From NCBI RefSeq assembly GCF_018070045.1, contig NZ_JAGPYK010000012.1, positions 62,001 to 126,000 on the forward strand: a DNA stretch of 64,000 nt, given 5' to 3'. The stretch is from Micromonospora sp. U21 (lineage in GTDB: Bacteria > Actinomycetota > Actinomycetes > Mycobacteriales > Micromonosporaceae). How positions within the stretch are numbered: position 1 is the first letter of the stretch; every line of letters begins with the position of its first letter. This document shows, one piece after another, positions 9,693 to 17,724 of this stretch. The notes under the pieces were generated by a model, which did no database searches, had not been told where the DNA came from, and saw nothing but the letters and a program-made list of their open reading frames with translations. A program made the position numbers and the translations under genes.

Positions 9693-11089
9693 TGCCCACT
9701 CCGCTACTGGCGGCCGGCCCCACGGCCGGCCTGCCCGACCTGCAACTGATCGTCTTCGCGGCCGGCCTGGTGGTGCTGGCCGGCCTGATCGCGATGACCG
9801 AGGCGGCGCTCGCCGCGGTCTCTCCGGCGCGGGCGGCCGAGCTGGCCCGCGACGGCGTGCGCGGCGCCCGCACCCTCCAGACCGTCGCCGCCGACGTGGT
9901 CCGGCACCTCAACCTGCTCCTGCTGTTGCGGCTGCTCGCCGAGCTGACCGCCACCACACTGGTGGCACTGGTCGCGGTGGACACCTTCGGCGCCGGCTGG
10001 CGGGCCGCGCTGGTCACCGCCGGCGCGATGACCGTGGTCAGCTTCGTGGTGGTCGGGGTCGCCCCGCGCACCATCGGCCGGCAGCACGCGTACGCCGTGG
10101 GGCGGGCGGTGGCGCCGCTGGTCCGCTGGCTGGGCCGGGCGCTCAACCCGCTCGCGTCCCTGCTCATCCTCATCGGCAACGCGGTCACCCCGGGGCGCGG
10201 CTTCCGGGAGGGGCCGTTCGCCACCCAGGTGGAGCTGCGTGAGCTGGTCGACCTTGCCGAGCAGCGCGGCGTGGTCGAGCACGGCGAGCGACAGATGATC
10301 CACTCGGTCTTCGCGCTCGGCGACACCATCGCCCGTGAGGTGATGGTGCCGCGTACCGAGATGGTGTGGATCGAGGAGGGCAAGACCCTCGCACAGGCGC
10401 TGGCGCTCTTCCTGCGGTCCGGATTCTCCCGCATCCCGGTGATCGGCGAGAGCGTCGACGACGTGCTGGGTGTGCTCTACCTCAAGGACCTGATCCGCCG
10501 GTCCCGGGGCGGTGACCCGGACGCCGAGCAGTTGCCGGTGGCCGAGCTGATGCGTCCGGCCACCTTCGTGCCGGAGTCCAAGCCGGTCGATGACCTGTTG
10601 TCGGAGATGCAGGCGGCCCGCAACCACCTGGTCATCGTGGTCGACGAGTACGGCGGCACCGGCGGCCTGGTCACGATCGAGGACATCCTGGAGGAGATCG
10701 TCGGTGAGATCACCGACGAGTACGATGTCGAACGCCCGCCGGTCGAACGCCTGGCGGACTCCTCGGTGCGGGTGACCGCCCGCCTGCCGGTGGAGAATCT
10801 GGGCGAGCTGTTCGACACCGATCTGCCCACCGATGAGGTGGAGACGGTCGGTGGCCTGCTCGCCCAGTCGCTGGGGCGGGTGCCGATCCCCGGAGCGCAG
10901 GTCGAGGTGGCCGGCCTCCGGCTGGTCGCCGAGGGGACCACCGGCCGGCGTAACCGCATCGACACCGTCCTGGTCAGCCGGGCGGAGCCGGGCGACGAGC
11001 AGGACACCACGGGGCGTGGCGAGCAGGCCGGTCCCGGGGACGACCAGGACCACTATCGAGACGAGGAGAGGCAACCCGCCGATGCCTGA
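9689..11089 (+). CDS. Hemolysin family protein, CNNM/CBS/CorC transporter
   Basis: 466 aa. An N-terminal CNNM (DUF21) membrane domain with about four hydrophobic segments (residues 10-190) is followed by two CBS domains (about 210-330, with VMVPRTEMVWI and VDEYGGTGGLVTIEDILEEIVG) and a CorC/HlyC domain (about 345-425). The family is linked to Mg2+/Co2+ transport; the hemolysin name is historical. The acidic tail is poorly conserved. GTG 9689 overlaps the ybeY stop; ATG 9692 is the alternative. Confidence 0.93.
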   Translation: MMPTPLLAAGPTAGLPDLQLIVFAAGLVVLAGLIAMTEAALAAVSPARAAELARDGVRGARTLQTVAADVVRHLNLLLLLRLLAELTATTLVALVAVDTFGAGWRAALVTAGAMTVVSFVVVGVAPRTIGRQHAYAVGRAVAPLVRWLGRALNPLASLLILIGNAVTPGRGFREGPFATQVELRELVDLAEQRGVVEHGERQMIHSVFALGDTIAREVMVPRTEMVWIEEGKTLAQALALFLRSGFSRIPVIGESVDDVLGVLYLKDLIRRSRGGDPDAEQLPVAELMRPATFVPESKPVDDLLSEMQAARNHLVIVVDEYGGTGGLVTIEDILEEIVGEITDEYDVERPPVERLADSSVRVTARLPVENLGELFDTDLPTDEVETVGGLLAQSLGRVPIPGAQVEVAGLRLVAEGTTGRRNRIDTVLVSRAEPGDEQDTTGRGEQAGPGDDQDHYRDEERQPADA

Positions 11090-11468
11090 CACACCCGCCG
11101 CGCCCGCCGCCCGGCCCACCCCCACCGCGCCCGCCCCGCTGGGCGCCGAGGACGCCAAGCTGGTCGTCCTGGCCCGGGGAGCCCGTGGGCGGGTCGGTGC
11201 CGTCGAGGGCGCCGCGGTCCGGGACCAGGACGGCCGGACGTACGCGGCCGCCAGCGTCGCGCTGCCCTCGCTGACCCTCACGGCGTTGCAGCTGGCGGTG
11301 GCCTCGGCGGTGGCGGCCGGGGCGAGTCGGCTGGAGGCGGCGGTGGTGGTGACCGAGGCATCGACGCTGGACGGCGCCGGGCATGCCGCGGTGCGCGACC
11401 TCGCCGTGGACGCGCCGATCCACGTGGCGGCGCCGGACGGCACCGTGCTCGGCACGGTGATCCAGTGA
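11082..11468 (+). CDS. Cytidine deaminase-like protein without the zinc site
   Basis: 128 aa. It occupies the slot between the corC-like gene and era, where actinobacteria carry a protein usually called cytidine deaminase (Rv2365c position in M. tuberculosis). The region AASVALPSLTLTALQLAV aligns by eye with the deaminase core GANVE..S..GLT.CAE, but the Cys-Ala-Glu is replaced and the PCxxC motif is absent; the protein has no cysteine at all. Catalytic deamination is therefore unlikely; a structural or regulatory role is inferred. The start has ACGAGGAGAG upstream and overlaps the previous stop. Confidence 0.8.
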   Translation: MPDTPAAPAARPTPTAPAPLGAEDAKLVVLARGARGRVGAVEGAAVRDQDGRTYAAASVALPSLTLTALQLAVASAVAAGASRLEAAVVVTEASTLDGAGHAAVRDLAVDAPIHVAAPDGTVLGTVIQ

Positions 11469-12370
11469 CCCCCGTCCAGGATCCGGACGGTCGCCCGTAC
11501 CGGGCCGGGTTCGGCTGCTTCGTCGGCCGGCCCAACGCCGGCAAGTCCACGCTGACCAACGCCATCATCGGCACCAAGATCGCGATCACCTCGAACAAGC
11601 CGCAGACCACCCGGCACGTCATCCGGGCCGTGCTGCACCGGCCGAATTCGCAGCTGGTCCTGGTCGACACGCCGGGCCTGCACCGCCCCCGTACGCTGCT
11701 CGGCGAGCGCCTCAACGACCTCGTTCGATCGACCTGGACCGAGGTCGACGTGATCGGCCTGTGCATTCCGGCCAACGAGCCGGTCGGACGGGGCGACCGG
11801 TTCATCACCGGCGAGCTGGCCGGGTTGAAGGCGACCGTGCTGGCCGTGGTCACCAAGACCGACCTGGTGGACAAGCGCCGGCTGGCCGAGCAGCTCCTCG
11901 CGGTCAGCGAGATGGGCGAGTTCGCCGCGGTGGTACCGGTGAGCGCCGTCTCCGGGCACCAGGTGGACACCCTGGTCGACGTGATGACCGGCTACCTGCC
12001 TCCGTCGCCGCAGCTCTACCCGGACGACATGCTGACCGACGACCCGGAGCAGGTGATGGTCGCGGAGCTGATCCGGGAGGCGGCCCTGGAAGGGGTCCGC
12101 GACGAGCTGCCGCACTCCATCGCCGTGGTGGTGGAGGAGATGGTCCCCGAGGGCCAGGTCATGAAGATCTACGCCGACCTGTACGTGGAGCGGCCCAGCC
12201 AGAAGGCGATCGTGCTCGGCCACCGGGCGAGCCGACTCAAGGAGGTCGGCACCAACGCCCGCAAGGAGATCGAGGAGCTGCTCGGCACCCGGGTCTACCT
12301 GGACCTGCACGTCCGGGTGGCGAAGGAGTGGCAGCGCGACCCGAAGCAGCTGCGCAAGCTGGGCTTCTGA
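11465..12370 (+). CDS. era: GTPase Era
   Basis: 301 aa. An essential GTPase that binds the 3' end of 16S rRNA during 30S assembly. The G domain has G1 GRPNAGKST at 21-29, G3 DTPG at 68-71 and TKTD as the G4 motif; the C-terminal KH domain carries the conserved ARKEIEELLGTRVYLDLHV. Start GTG overlaps the preceding TGA. The last gene of the operon; a hairpin follows at 12379-12410. Confidence 0.97.
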   Translation: MTPVQDPDGRPYRAGFGCFVGRPNAGKSTLTNAIIGTKIAITSNKPQTTRHVIRAVLHRPNSQLVLVDTPGLHRPRTLLGERLNDLVRSTWTEVDVIGLCIPANEPVGRGDRFITGELAGLKATVLAVVTKTDLVDKRRLAEQLLAVSEMGEFAAVVPVSAVSGHQVDTLVDVMTGYLPPSPQLYPDDMLTDDPEQVMVAELIREAALEGVRDELPHSIAVVVEEMVPEGQVMKIYADLYVERPSQKAIVLGHRASRLKEVGTNARKEIEELLGTRVYLDLHVRVAKEWQRDPKQLRKLGF

Positions 12371-12378
12371 CCGACTCC

Positions 12379-12410
12379 ACCGGTCCGGCCGGCTTTCCGG
12401 TCGGGCCGGT
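12379..12410 (+). terminator. Hairpin terminator after era
   Basis: A 14-bp stem (ACCGGTCCGGCCGG against CCGGTCGGGCCGGT, two G-U pairs) with a CTTT loop, 9 nt after the era stop. There is no T-run, as is common for actinobacterial terminators. Confidence 0.6.
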
Positions 12411-12547
12411 CAGGGGGCCGGGGCGTGATCGCCTTCGGTCGGGCGGATGGCACGTTTCACGTTTGACTGGGCCGGCCGCCGTTTGGCGCGGTCGGCGTGC
12501 AGGGTAGGGGAGGTACGCCCGGCGTCCCCCGACCCAGATGCAGGCTG

Positions 12548-13693
12548 ATGCGCAACAGGTACCTCGATCTGCTCCGTTTCCTGGCCATCGTCCGGGTGGT
12601 CGTCTACCACGTCACCGGCTGGGCGACCCTCACTCTCGTCTTCCCGGCCATGTCGGTGATGTTCGCGCTGGCCGGCTCGCTGATGGCCGCCTCGCTGACC
12701 CGATCCGGACCGGCGGCGGTCGGCCGCCGGCTCCGCCGGTTGCTGCCGTCACTGTGGGTGTTGGCGGTGATCTTCGTGCCGGCCATGCTGCTCTCCGGAC
12801 TGCCGGCGTCTTCCCGGCTGCTGCTGTGGCTGTTCCCGATCGCCGATCCACCAGCCAACCACTGGGGCGCCCTGGCGCTGAGCGTCATCTGGTACCTGCG
12901 CGACTACCTGTGGTTCGTGCTCGCCTCGCCGGTCGCGTTCTGGCTGTTCCGGCGCGCCCCGCTGCCCACCCTGCTCGCCCCGTACCTCCTGCTGGTGGCG
13001 ATCGAGTCGGGGATCTACCCGGCGCCGCCGGTGCTGCGCGAGTTCGGGCTCTACTTCGGCGCGTGGCTGCTCGGCTTCGCCCACCACGCCGGGATGCTGC
13101 GCCGCCTCGCCGGCCGGGTGCTCTACCCGGTGGCGCTGACGCTCGCGGTCGCCGGCGGAGCCTGGATCATCACGCATCCGGGCCCACGCGGGTACGACCT
13201 CAACGACAACCACCTCGGCAACGCCCTCTGGTCCGCCGCGTTCATCCTGATCGTGCTGGGTCGGGCGCCGGCGGGGATCGCCTGGTTGGGACGTAGCCGG
13301 CTGGCCGACCGGGTGGTGACCGTGGTCAACCGGCGGGCGCTCACCGTCTACCTCTGGCACATGCCGTTCGTGGTGGCGCTCACCCCGCTGGTGGACATGG
13401 TCGGCTGGTCCCACCAGGATCCGCTGGTACTGGCCGTCCGGGTGTTGCTGGTCTTCGCGCTGGTGGGGCTGGTCACCCTTGCCGTCGGCTGGGTCGAGGA
13501 CGTCGCCGCTCGCCGACCCCCGGAGCTGGTGCCCGGTGGTCGACCGCGCCCTGCCGGACCGCCGGCTCGGTCCGGCACCGGCCCGGCGGCCCGGTCCGCG
13601 GCTCGTCCGGCGGGGAAGACCGCCGGACGAGCGGTGGTGCCGGCACAGCGGGTGGCCGGAGAGGCGGCCACCGTCGAGGTCAGCGCTGGCTGA
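12548..13693 (+). CDS. Acyltransferase 3 family membrane protein
   Basis: 381 aa with about ten hydrophobic segments. It begins with RYLDLLRFLAIVRVVVYHVTG, matching the N-terminus of the OafA/acyltransferase-3 family, in which an Arg and a His in the first helices are catalytic (here R-x10-H). Such proteins O-acylate cell-surface glycans or antibiotics; the substrate is unknown. The 60-residue tail is Pro/Arg/Ala-rich and probably cytoplasmic. The ATG at 12548 fits the conserved start. The 3' end overlaps the convergent lipoprotein gene by 14 nt. Confidence 0.85.
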   Translation: MRNRYLDLLRFLAIVRVVVYHVTGWATLTLVFPAMSVMFALAGSLMAASLTRSGPAAVGRRLRRLLPSLWVLAVIFVPAMLLSGLPASSRLLLWLFPIADPPANHWGALALSVIWYLRDYLWFVLASPVAFWLFRRAPLPTLLAPYLLLVAIESGIYPAPPVLREFGLYFGAWLLGFAHHAGMLRRLAGRVLYPVALTLAVAGGAWIITHPGPRGYDLNDNHLGNALWSAAFILIVLGRAPAGIAWLGRSRLADRVVTVVNRRALTVYLWHMPFVVALTPLVDMVGWSHQDPLVLAVRVLLVFALVGLVTLAVGWVEDVAARRPPELVPGGRPRPAGPPARSGTGPAARSAARPAGKTAGRAVVPAQRVAGEAATVEVSAG

Positions 13694-14489
13694 TCGTCAC
13701 GTTGCCGCTGCCGGCCGAGCCGTCGAGCACCAGGGACGCGGCCGGGTCGTCGGCGACGGTGATCCGCTCGTCACCGGAGCCGGCGTTGGATTGGATCCGG
13801 TAGCTTCCCGCCGGCACCAGCAGCGTGACGTCACCGCTGGAGGCGTGTGCCCGGGCGGAGGCGGCCTTGTCCAGCTCGATGGTGACGTTGCCCGAGCTGG
13901 CCTCGGCGTCGACCGTGCCGCTCAGCCGGCGCGCCGTGATGTCCCCGGACGAGGCACGCAGCCGTACCGCCGCGCTCGCCTCGCTCACCTCGATGTTGCC
14001 CGAGCGGGTCTCCACCCCCAGCGCGCCGGAGGCGCTGGCGATCCGCACGTCGCCCGAGCCCAGTCGCAGCTCCACCGTGCCGACCCGGCTCAGCTCGATG
14101 TTGCCGGAGCCGACCTCGCCCTGCACGCCCACACCGTCGGGCACGGTCACCTCGTAGGAGACGCTGCACCGCGAGCCGCAGTCGGTGTCCAGCACCAGCT
14201 CGCTGCCCTCGATCTCGTACCGGGCGTTGTCCGGTTCGCCGCCCTGGTAGCGCACCACCCGCTTGATTCGCACCTCGGACGCCGGGCCGGTGCCGCGTAC
14301 CACCACATCGCCGGAGCCGCCCTGCACCCGGATCGTGGTGACCTTCACGGCCTCGGTGTCGTCGTAGTCGAGTCGGCGGAAGGACAGGTTGTCGCACCCG
14401 GCGAGGAGGATGAGCGTGGTGGCCATGCCGAGCGCGACGGGGGCGCTCGCGCGGCGACGGAAGCCGGTGCGGATTTCGTGCGGTGCCAT
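13680..14489 (-). CDS. DUF4097 family beta-repeat lipoprotein
   Basis: 269 aa. A type II signal peptide with lipobox LLAG-C ends near residue 32, so the protein is probably anchored to the outer face of the membrane. The rest is a right-handed beta-helix-like array of short repeats of the form (S)GS/SGD/NVxI, for example GSGNIELSRV, GSGDVRIAS, RSGNIEVSE and SSGDITARR, typical of DUF4097. The function is unknown. The start ATG has no ribosome binding site but has a TAGCGT -10 box 7 nt away. It is divergent from recO. Confidence 0.87.
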   Translation of the reverse strand: MAPHEIRTGFRRRASAPVALGMATTLILLAGCDNLSFRRLDYDDTEAVKVTTIRVQGGSGDVVVRGTGPASEVRIKRVVRYQGGEPDNARYEIEGSELVLDTDCGSRCSVSYEVTVPDGVGVQGEVGSGNIELSRVGTVELRLGSGDVRIASASGALGVETRSGNIEVSEASAAVRLRASSGDITARRLSGTVDAEASSGNVTIELDKAASARAHASSGDVTLLVPAGSYRIQSNAGSGDERITVADDPAASLVLDGSAGSGNVTISQR

Positions 14490-14496
14490 GGCGAGC

Positions 14497-14502
14497 ACGC
14501 TA
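14497..14502 (-). promoter_or_regulatory. Putative -10 box (TAGCGT), leaderless promoter of lipoprotein gene
   Basis: A TAnnnT hexamer 7 nt before the lipoprotein ATG on the minus strand, with no Shine-Dalgarno sequence between them. Confidence 0.45.
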
Positions 14503-14591
14503 CGGCCGGTCACGGGCCCGGCGCATCGGGGTTCGTCCGCGCATCCACCCCGAACCGACCCTGATTTCAGACCCCGAGGGAGAATGGTCCG

Positions 14592-15467
14592 ATGGCCGGG
14601 TACCGCCGACAGCTCTACCGCGACGACGCGGTGGTGCTGCGCGTGCAGAAGCTCGGCGAGTCCGACCGGATCATCACCCTGCTGACGCGCCGGCACGGCC
14701 GGCTGCGCGCGGTGGCCCGGGGGATCCGTCGCACCACCAGCAAGTTCGGTGCCCGGCTGGAGCCGTTCGGCCACGTCGATCTCCAGCTCGCCGGCGACCC
14801 GAAGGGCAACCTGGGCAGCTCGCTGCACACCGTCAGCCAGGTCGAGGGCATCGACCTGTACGGCAAGCGGTTCCTCGGGGACTATCCCCGCTACACGGCG
14901 GCCAGCGCGATCGCCGAGACCGCCGAGCGGCTGACCCCGGTGGAGCGGGAGCCGTCGCTGCGGCTTTTCCAGCTCACCGTGGGGGCGCTGAAGGCGCTGT
15001 CCCGGGGCGAGCACGCCACCACCCTGGTGCTCGACGCGTACCTGCTGCGCGGGATGGCCCTCGCGGGCTGGGCGCCGGCGCTGATCGCGTGCGCGGTCTG
15101 CGGCACACCGGGGCGGCACCGGGCGTTCTCCGTGCCGGCCGGCGGCGCGGTCTGTCCCGATTGCCGGCCGCCCGGCGCCGCCCATCCCGCGCCGGCCACC
15201 ATCGATCTGATGTCCGCGCTGACCACCGGCGACTGGGTGATCGCCGACGCCACCGAGACCGGCGTACGCCGGGAGTGCAGTGGCCTGGTGGCGGCTCACC
15301 TGCAGTGGCACCTGGAACGCGCGCTACGCTCGCTGCCGCTGGTCGACCGGGGCTCCTCGGCGGCCGGCACGGTCCCGCCGCCGGGCGGCGCCGGGGCCGC
15401 GATGCTCCGGCCGCACGGCGACGTGGAGGCCGGGGCGGACGGTGCGAGCAGGGAGAGAGCCGAGTGA
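14592..15467 (+). CDS. recO: DNA repair protein RecO
   Basis: 291 aa. RecO anneals ssDNA and, with RecR, loads RecA on SSB-coated gaps. The N-terminal OB fold has the conserved LGESDRIITLLTRRHGRLRAVARG. A C4 zinc finger is formed by C167/C170 and C188/C191 (CAVC...CPDC). Length is slightly above the usual 240-270 aa owing to an Ala/Gly-rich C-terminal tail. It is coupled to uppS by a GTGA overlap; recO-uppS is a conserved actinobacterial pair. Confidence 0.95.
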   Translation: MAGYRRQLYRDDAVVLRVQKLGESDRIITLLTRRHGRLRAVARGIRRTTSKFGARLEPFGHVDLQLAGDPKGNLGSSLHTVSQVEGIDLYGKRFLGDYPRYTAASAIAETAERLTPVEREPSLRLFQLTVGALKALSRGEHATTLVLDAYLLRGMALAGWAPALIACAVCGTPGRHRAFSVPAGGAVCPDCRPPGAAHPAPATIDLMSALTTGDWVIADATETGVRRECSGLVAAHLQWHLERALRSLPLVDRGSSAAGTVPPPGGAGAAMLRPHGDVEAGADGASRERAE

Positions 15468-16276
15468 TCCGATCGATGAGGGCCAGCCGGCGTGAGCCGG
15501 TGCCGCCGACACCGCACCCGTCGGGCGCCCGGCCGCCGGCGCTGCCCGCCGAGGCGGTGCCGAAGCACGTCGCCGTGGTGATGGACGGCAACGGCCGGTG
15601 GGCCAAGGATCGCGGGCTGCCCCGCACCAAGGGTCACGAGGCGGGGGAGCACAGCCTCTTCGACACCATCGAGGGCGCCATCGAGATGGGCGTCCCCTAC
15701 CTGTCGGCGTACGCGTTCTCCACCGAGAACTGGCGGCGCTCGCCCGACGAGGTCCGGTTCCTGATGGGGTTCAACCGGGACGTCATCCGCCGCCGCCGCG
15801 ACCAGCTGGTCGATCTCGGCGTCCGGGTGGTCTGGTCGGGCCGGCCCGGGCGGTTGTGGAAGAGCGTCATCTCCGAGTTGCAGACCGCCGAGGAGATGTC
15901 CCGCGGCAACTCGACGCTGACCCTGCAGTTCTGCGTCAACTACGGCGGGCAGGCGGAGATCGGCGACGCCGCCGCCGCGATCGCCCGCGACGTGGCGGCC
16001 GGCCGGCTGGATCCGGCGAAGGTCACCGAGAAGACCGTGGCGAAATATCTCTACCACCCGGAGATCCCGGAGGTGGACCTGTTCCTGCGCCCCTCCGGCG
16101 AGGAGCGCATCTCCAACTTCCTGCTCTGGCAGACCGCGTACGCCGAGCTGGTCTTCCTGGACACGCTCTGGCCGGATTTCGACCGCCGTCACCTCTGGTA
16201 CGCGTGCGAGCTGTACGCCCAGCGCGACCGGCGGTTCGGCGGCGCGCTGCCCAACCCGGTCGCCCCGGTGGGCTGA
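15464..16276 (+). CDS. uppS: Isoprenyl transferase (undecaprenyl/decaprenyl diphosphate synthase)
   Basis: 270 aa. A cis-prenyltransferase that makes the C50-C55 polyprenyl diphosphate carrier for cell-wall synthesis. The signature MDGNGRWA has the catalytic Asp at residue 41; FSTENWRRS and the C-terminal RPSGEERISNFLLWQ and ELVFLDTLWPDF motifs are all present. The frame is open far upstream, but the GTG at 15464 has GGGAGAGAG before it and overlaps the recO stop. Decaprenyl versus undecaprenyl product length cannot be told. Confidence 0.95.
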   Translation: MIRSMRASRREPVPPTPHPSGARPPALPAEAVPKHVAVVMDGNGRWAKDRGLPRTKGHEAGEHSLFDTIEGAIEMGVPYLSAYAFSTENWRRSPDEVRFLMGFNRDVIRRRRDQLVDLGVRVVWSGRPGRLWKSVISELQTAEEMSRGNSTLTLQFCVNYGGQAEIGDAAAAIARDVAAGRLDPAKVTEKTVAKYLYHPEIPEVDLFLRPSGEERISNFLLWQTAYAELVFLDTLWPDFDRRHLWYACELYAQRDRRFGGALPNPVAPVG

Positions 16277-16345
16277 GCCGAGGCTTACCGGCACGTCACG
16301 CTGGGTATCACCCCTGTCAGGAGCCACTGACGGAGGTGAACCCAC

Positions 16346-16531
16346 ATGATCCAGAAGCGCATCGCACAGTGGGCGGTGATGGCGATCGCGGTACCACTGG
16401 CCGCGGCCGGCGCCCGCCGGCTCAGCCACACCCTGGAGGCCCGGCGTGGTCCCTCCGGGATGAGCCGACTGCTGACCAAGGGCGCGGACTTCATGCGTCC
16501 CCAGAAGGCCAAGCGCCGCCGGTTCTGGTAA
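16346..16531 (+). CDS. Small membrane-associated protein, unknown function
   Basis: 61 aa. One hydrophobic segment at residues 8-23 (AQWAVMAIAVPLAAAGA) is followed by a basic tail ending in KAKRRRFW. Coding is supported by a strong ribosome binding site (ACGGAGGTGAACCC) before the ATG. No family is recognised. It is downstream of uppS by 69 nt and may be in the same transcript. Confidence 0.7.
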   Translation: MIQKRIAQWAVMAIAVPLAAAGARRLSHTLEARRGPSGMSRLLTKGADFMRPQKAKRRRFW

Positions 16532-16696
16532 CCCGCGACGCCAGGCGCCGTCCCTCATCTCCCGGGGGGCGGCGCCTCTCCATGCCCACGACGGGGGCGC
16601 GGGTCAGTGGCTGCGGGTGCGGTGATTTCCCAGGCTGTGGGGGATGGGGGCGGGTAGGGTCCGAAAGGGGTGGGACCGTGTCGGTCGGAGGTGGAC

Positions 16697-16924
16697 ATGC
16701 GGGATCTCCGGTACAAGATGATCATGGCGTTGAACGCGGCCGATCTGGGTAACCCGATCTGCGAGCAGGTGGCCGAGATCTGCGCGGAGATCGCCGAGCA
16801 GCACTGCGCCGAGTTCGGCCACACGCCGCAGCTGCGCTCCGGCGAGATCGCCGAGCTGGCCACCGGGGACCCGGCCCTGACCTGGGCGCCGTCGCCCGCC
16901 GACACCGGGCAGCGCGCATGGTGA
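16697..16924 (+). CDS. Small conserved-looking protein, unknown function
   Basis: 75 aa, soluble. It has a central helical segment rich in Cys/Glu/Ile (PICEQVAEICAEIAEQHCAE, three cysteines). The ATG at 16697 has GGAGGTGG before it, and the stop overlaps the ATG of the pirin gene by 7 nt, which supports it as a real, coupled gene. No family recognised. Confidence 0.65.
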   Translation: MRDLRYKMIMALNAADLGNPICEQVAEICAEIAEQHCAEFGHTPQLRSGEIAELATGDPALTWAPSPADTGQRAW

Positions 16925-17682
16925 CCGCGCCCGCCCCATCGGTCGACGTGCGCCGGGCCGAGGACCGCTTCGCCACCCGGATCTCCTGGCTGGACTCCAA
17001 GCACTCCTTCTCGTTCTCCCGGCACTACGACCCGGCCAACACCCACCACGGCCTGCTGCTCGTCAACAACGACGACGTGGTCCGCCCGGGTGCCGGTTTC
17101 GAGACCCACCCGCACCAGGACATGGAAATCGTCACCTGGGTGCTGCGCGGGTCCCTCGTGCACCAGGACTCCACCGGGCACTCCGGGGTGATCTACCCGG
17201 GGCTGGCTCAGCGGATGAGCGCCGGCACCGGCATCCTGCACTCGGAGAAGAACGACGCCTGGCGGCTCAACAACCAGGAGCCGCACAGCGACCCCGTGCA
17301 CTTCGTGCAGATGTGGGTGCTCCCCGACGAGCAGGGCGTCGACCCCGGCTACGAGCAGCTGGAGATCGAGGACGAGCTGCTGCGCGGCGGCCTCGTGCCG
17401 ATCGCCTCCGGTATGGACCGCTACGACGGCGCCTCCGCGATCCGGATCCGCAACCGGTACGCGACCCTGCACGCCGCCCGCCTCGCCCCCGGCGACGAGG
17501 TCACCATCCCGGACGCGCCCTTCGTGCACCTGTACGTGCCCAACGGCACGGTGGACCTGGAGGGCAGCGGCCCGCTCGGCACCGGTGACGCGGCCCGGCT
17601 CACCAGGACCGGCGGCCGACGGGTCACCGCCGACGAGCCGGCCGAGATCCTCGTCTGGGAGATGCACGCCACCATCGCCTGA
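16918..17682 (+). CDS. Pirin family protein
   Basis: 254 aa. A bicupin protein. The N-terminal cupin has the pirin signature FETHPHQDMEIVTWVLRGSL with metal-ligand histidines in HPHQ and a Glu four residues later, then H and E further on (GILHSEKND). Known members act as quercetin 2,3-dioxygenases or redox-sensitive regulators; which applies here is open. The tail of about 80 residues is the usual C-terminal cupin. Confidence 0.92.
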   Translation: MVTAPAPSVDVRRAEDRFATRISWLDSKHSFSFSRHYDPANTHHGLLLVNNDDVVRPGAGFETHPHQDMEIVTWVLRGSLVHQDSTGHSGVIYPGLAQRMSAGTGILHSEKNDAWRLNNQEPHSDPVHFVQMWVLPDEQGVDPGYEQLEIEDELLRGGLVPIASGMDRYDGASAIRIRNRYATLHAARLAPGDEVTIPDAPFVHLYVPNGTVDLEGSGPLGTGDAARLTRTGGRRVTADEPAEILVWEMHATIA

Positions 17683-17724
17683 CCCCCGCACCGGGCGACG
17701 CGGAGAGGGCCAGGCGACGTGCCG

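Noticed and set aside
9704..12310. 868-codon minus-strand frame across the corC-era operon
   Set aside because: Opposes five well-supported genes; composition is that of a complement frame.
14483..15463. N-terminal extension of uppS up to 597 codons
   Set aside because: The extension lies on recO in another frame; GTG 15464 has a ribosome binding site and starts near the conserved domain.
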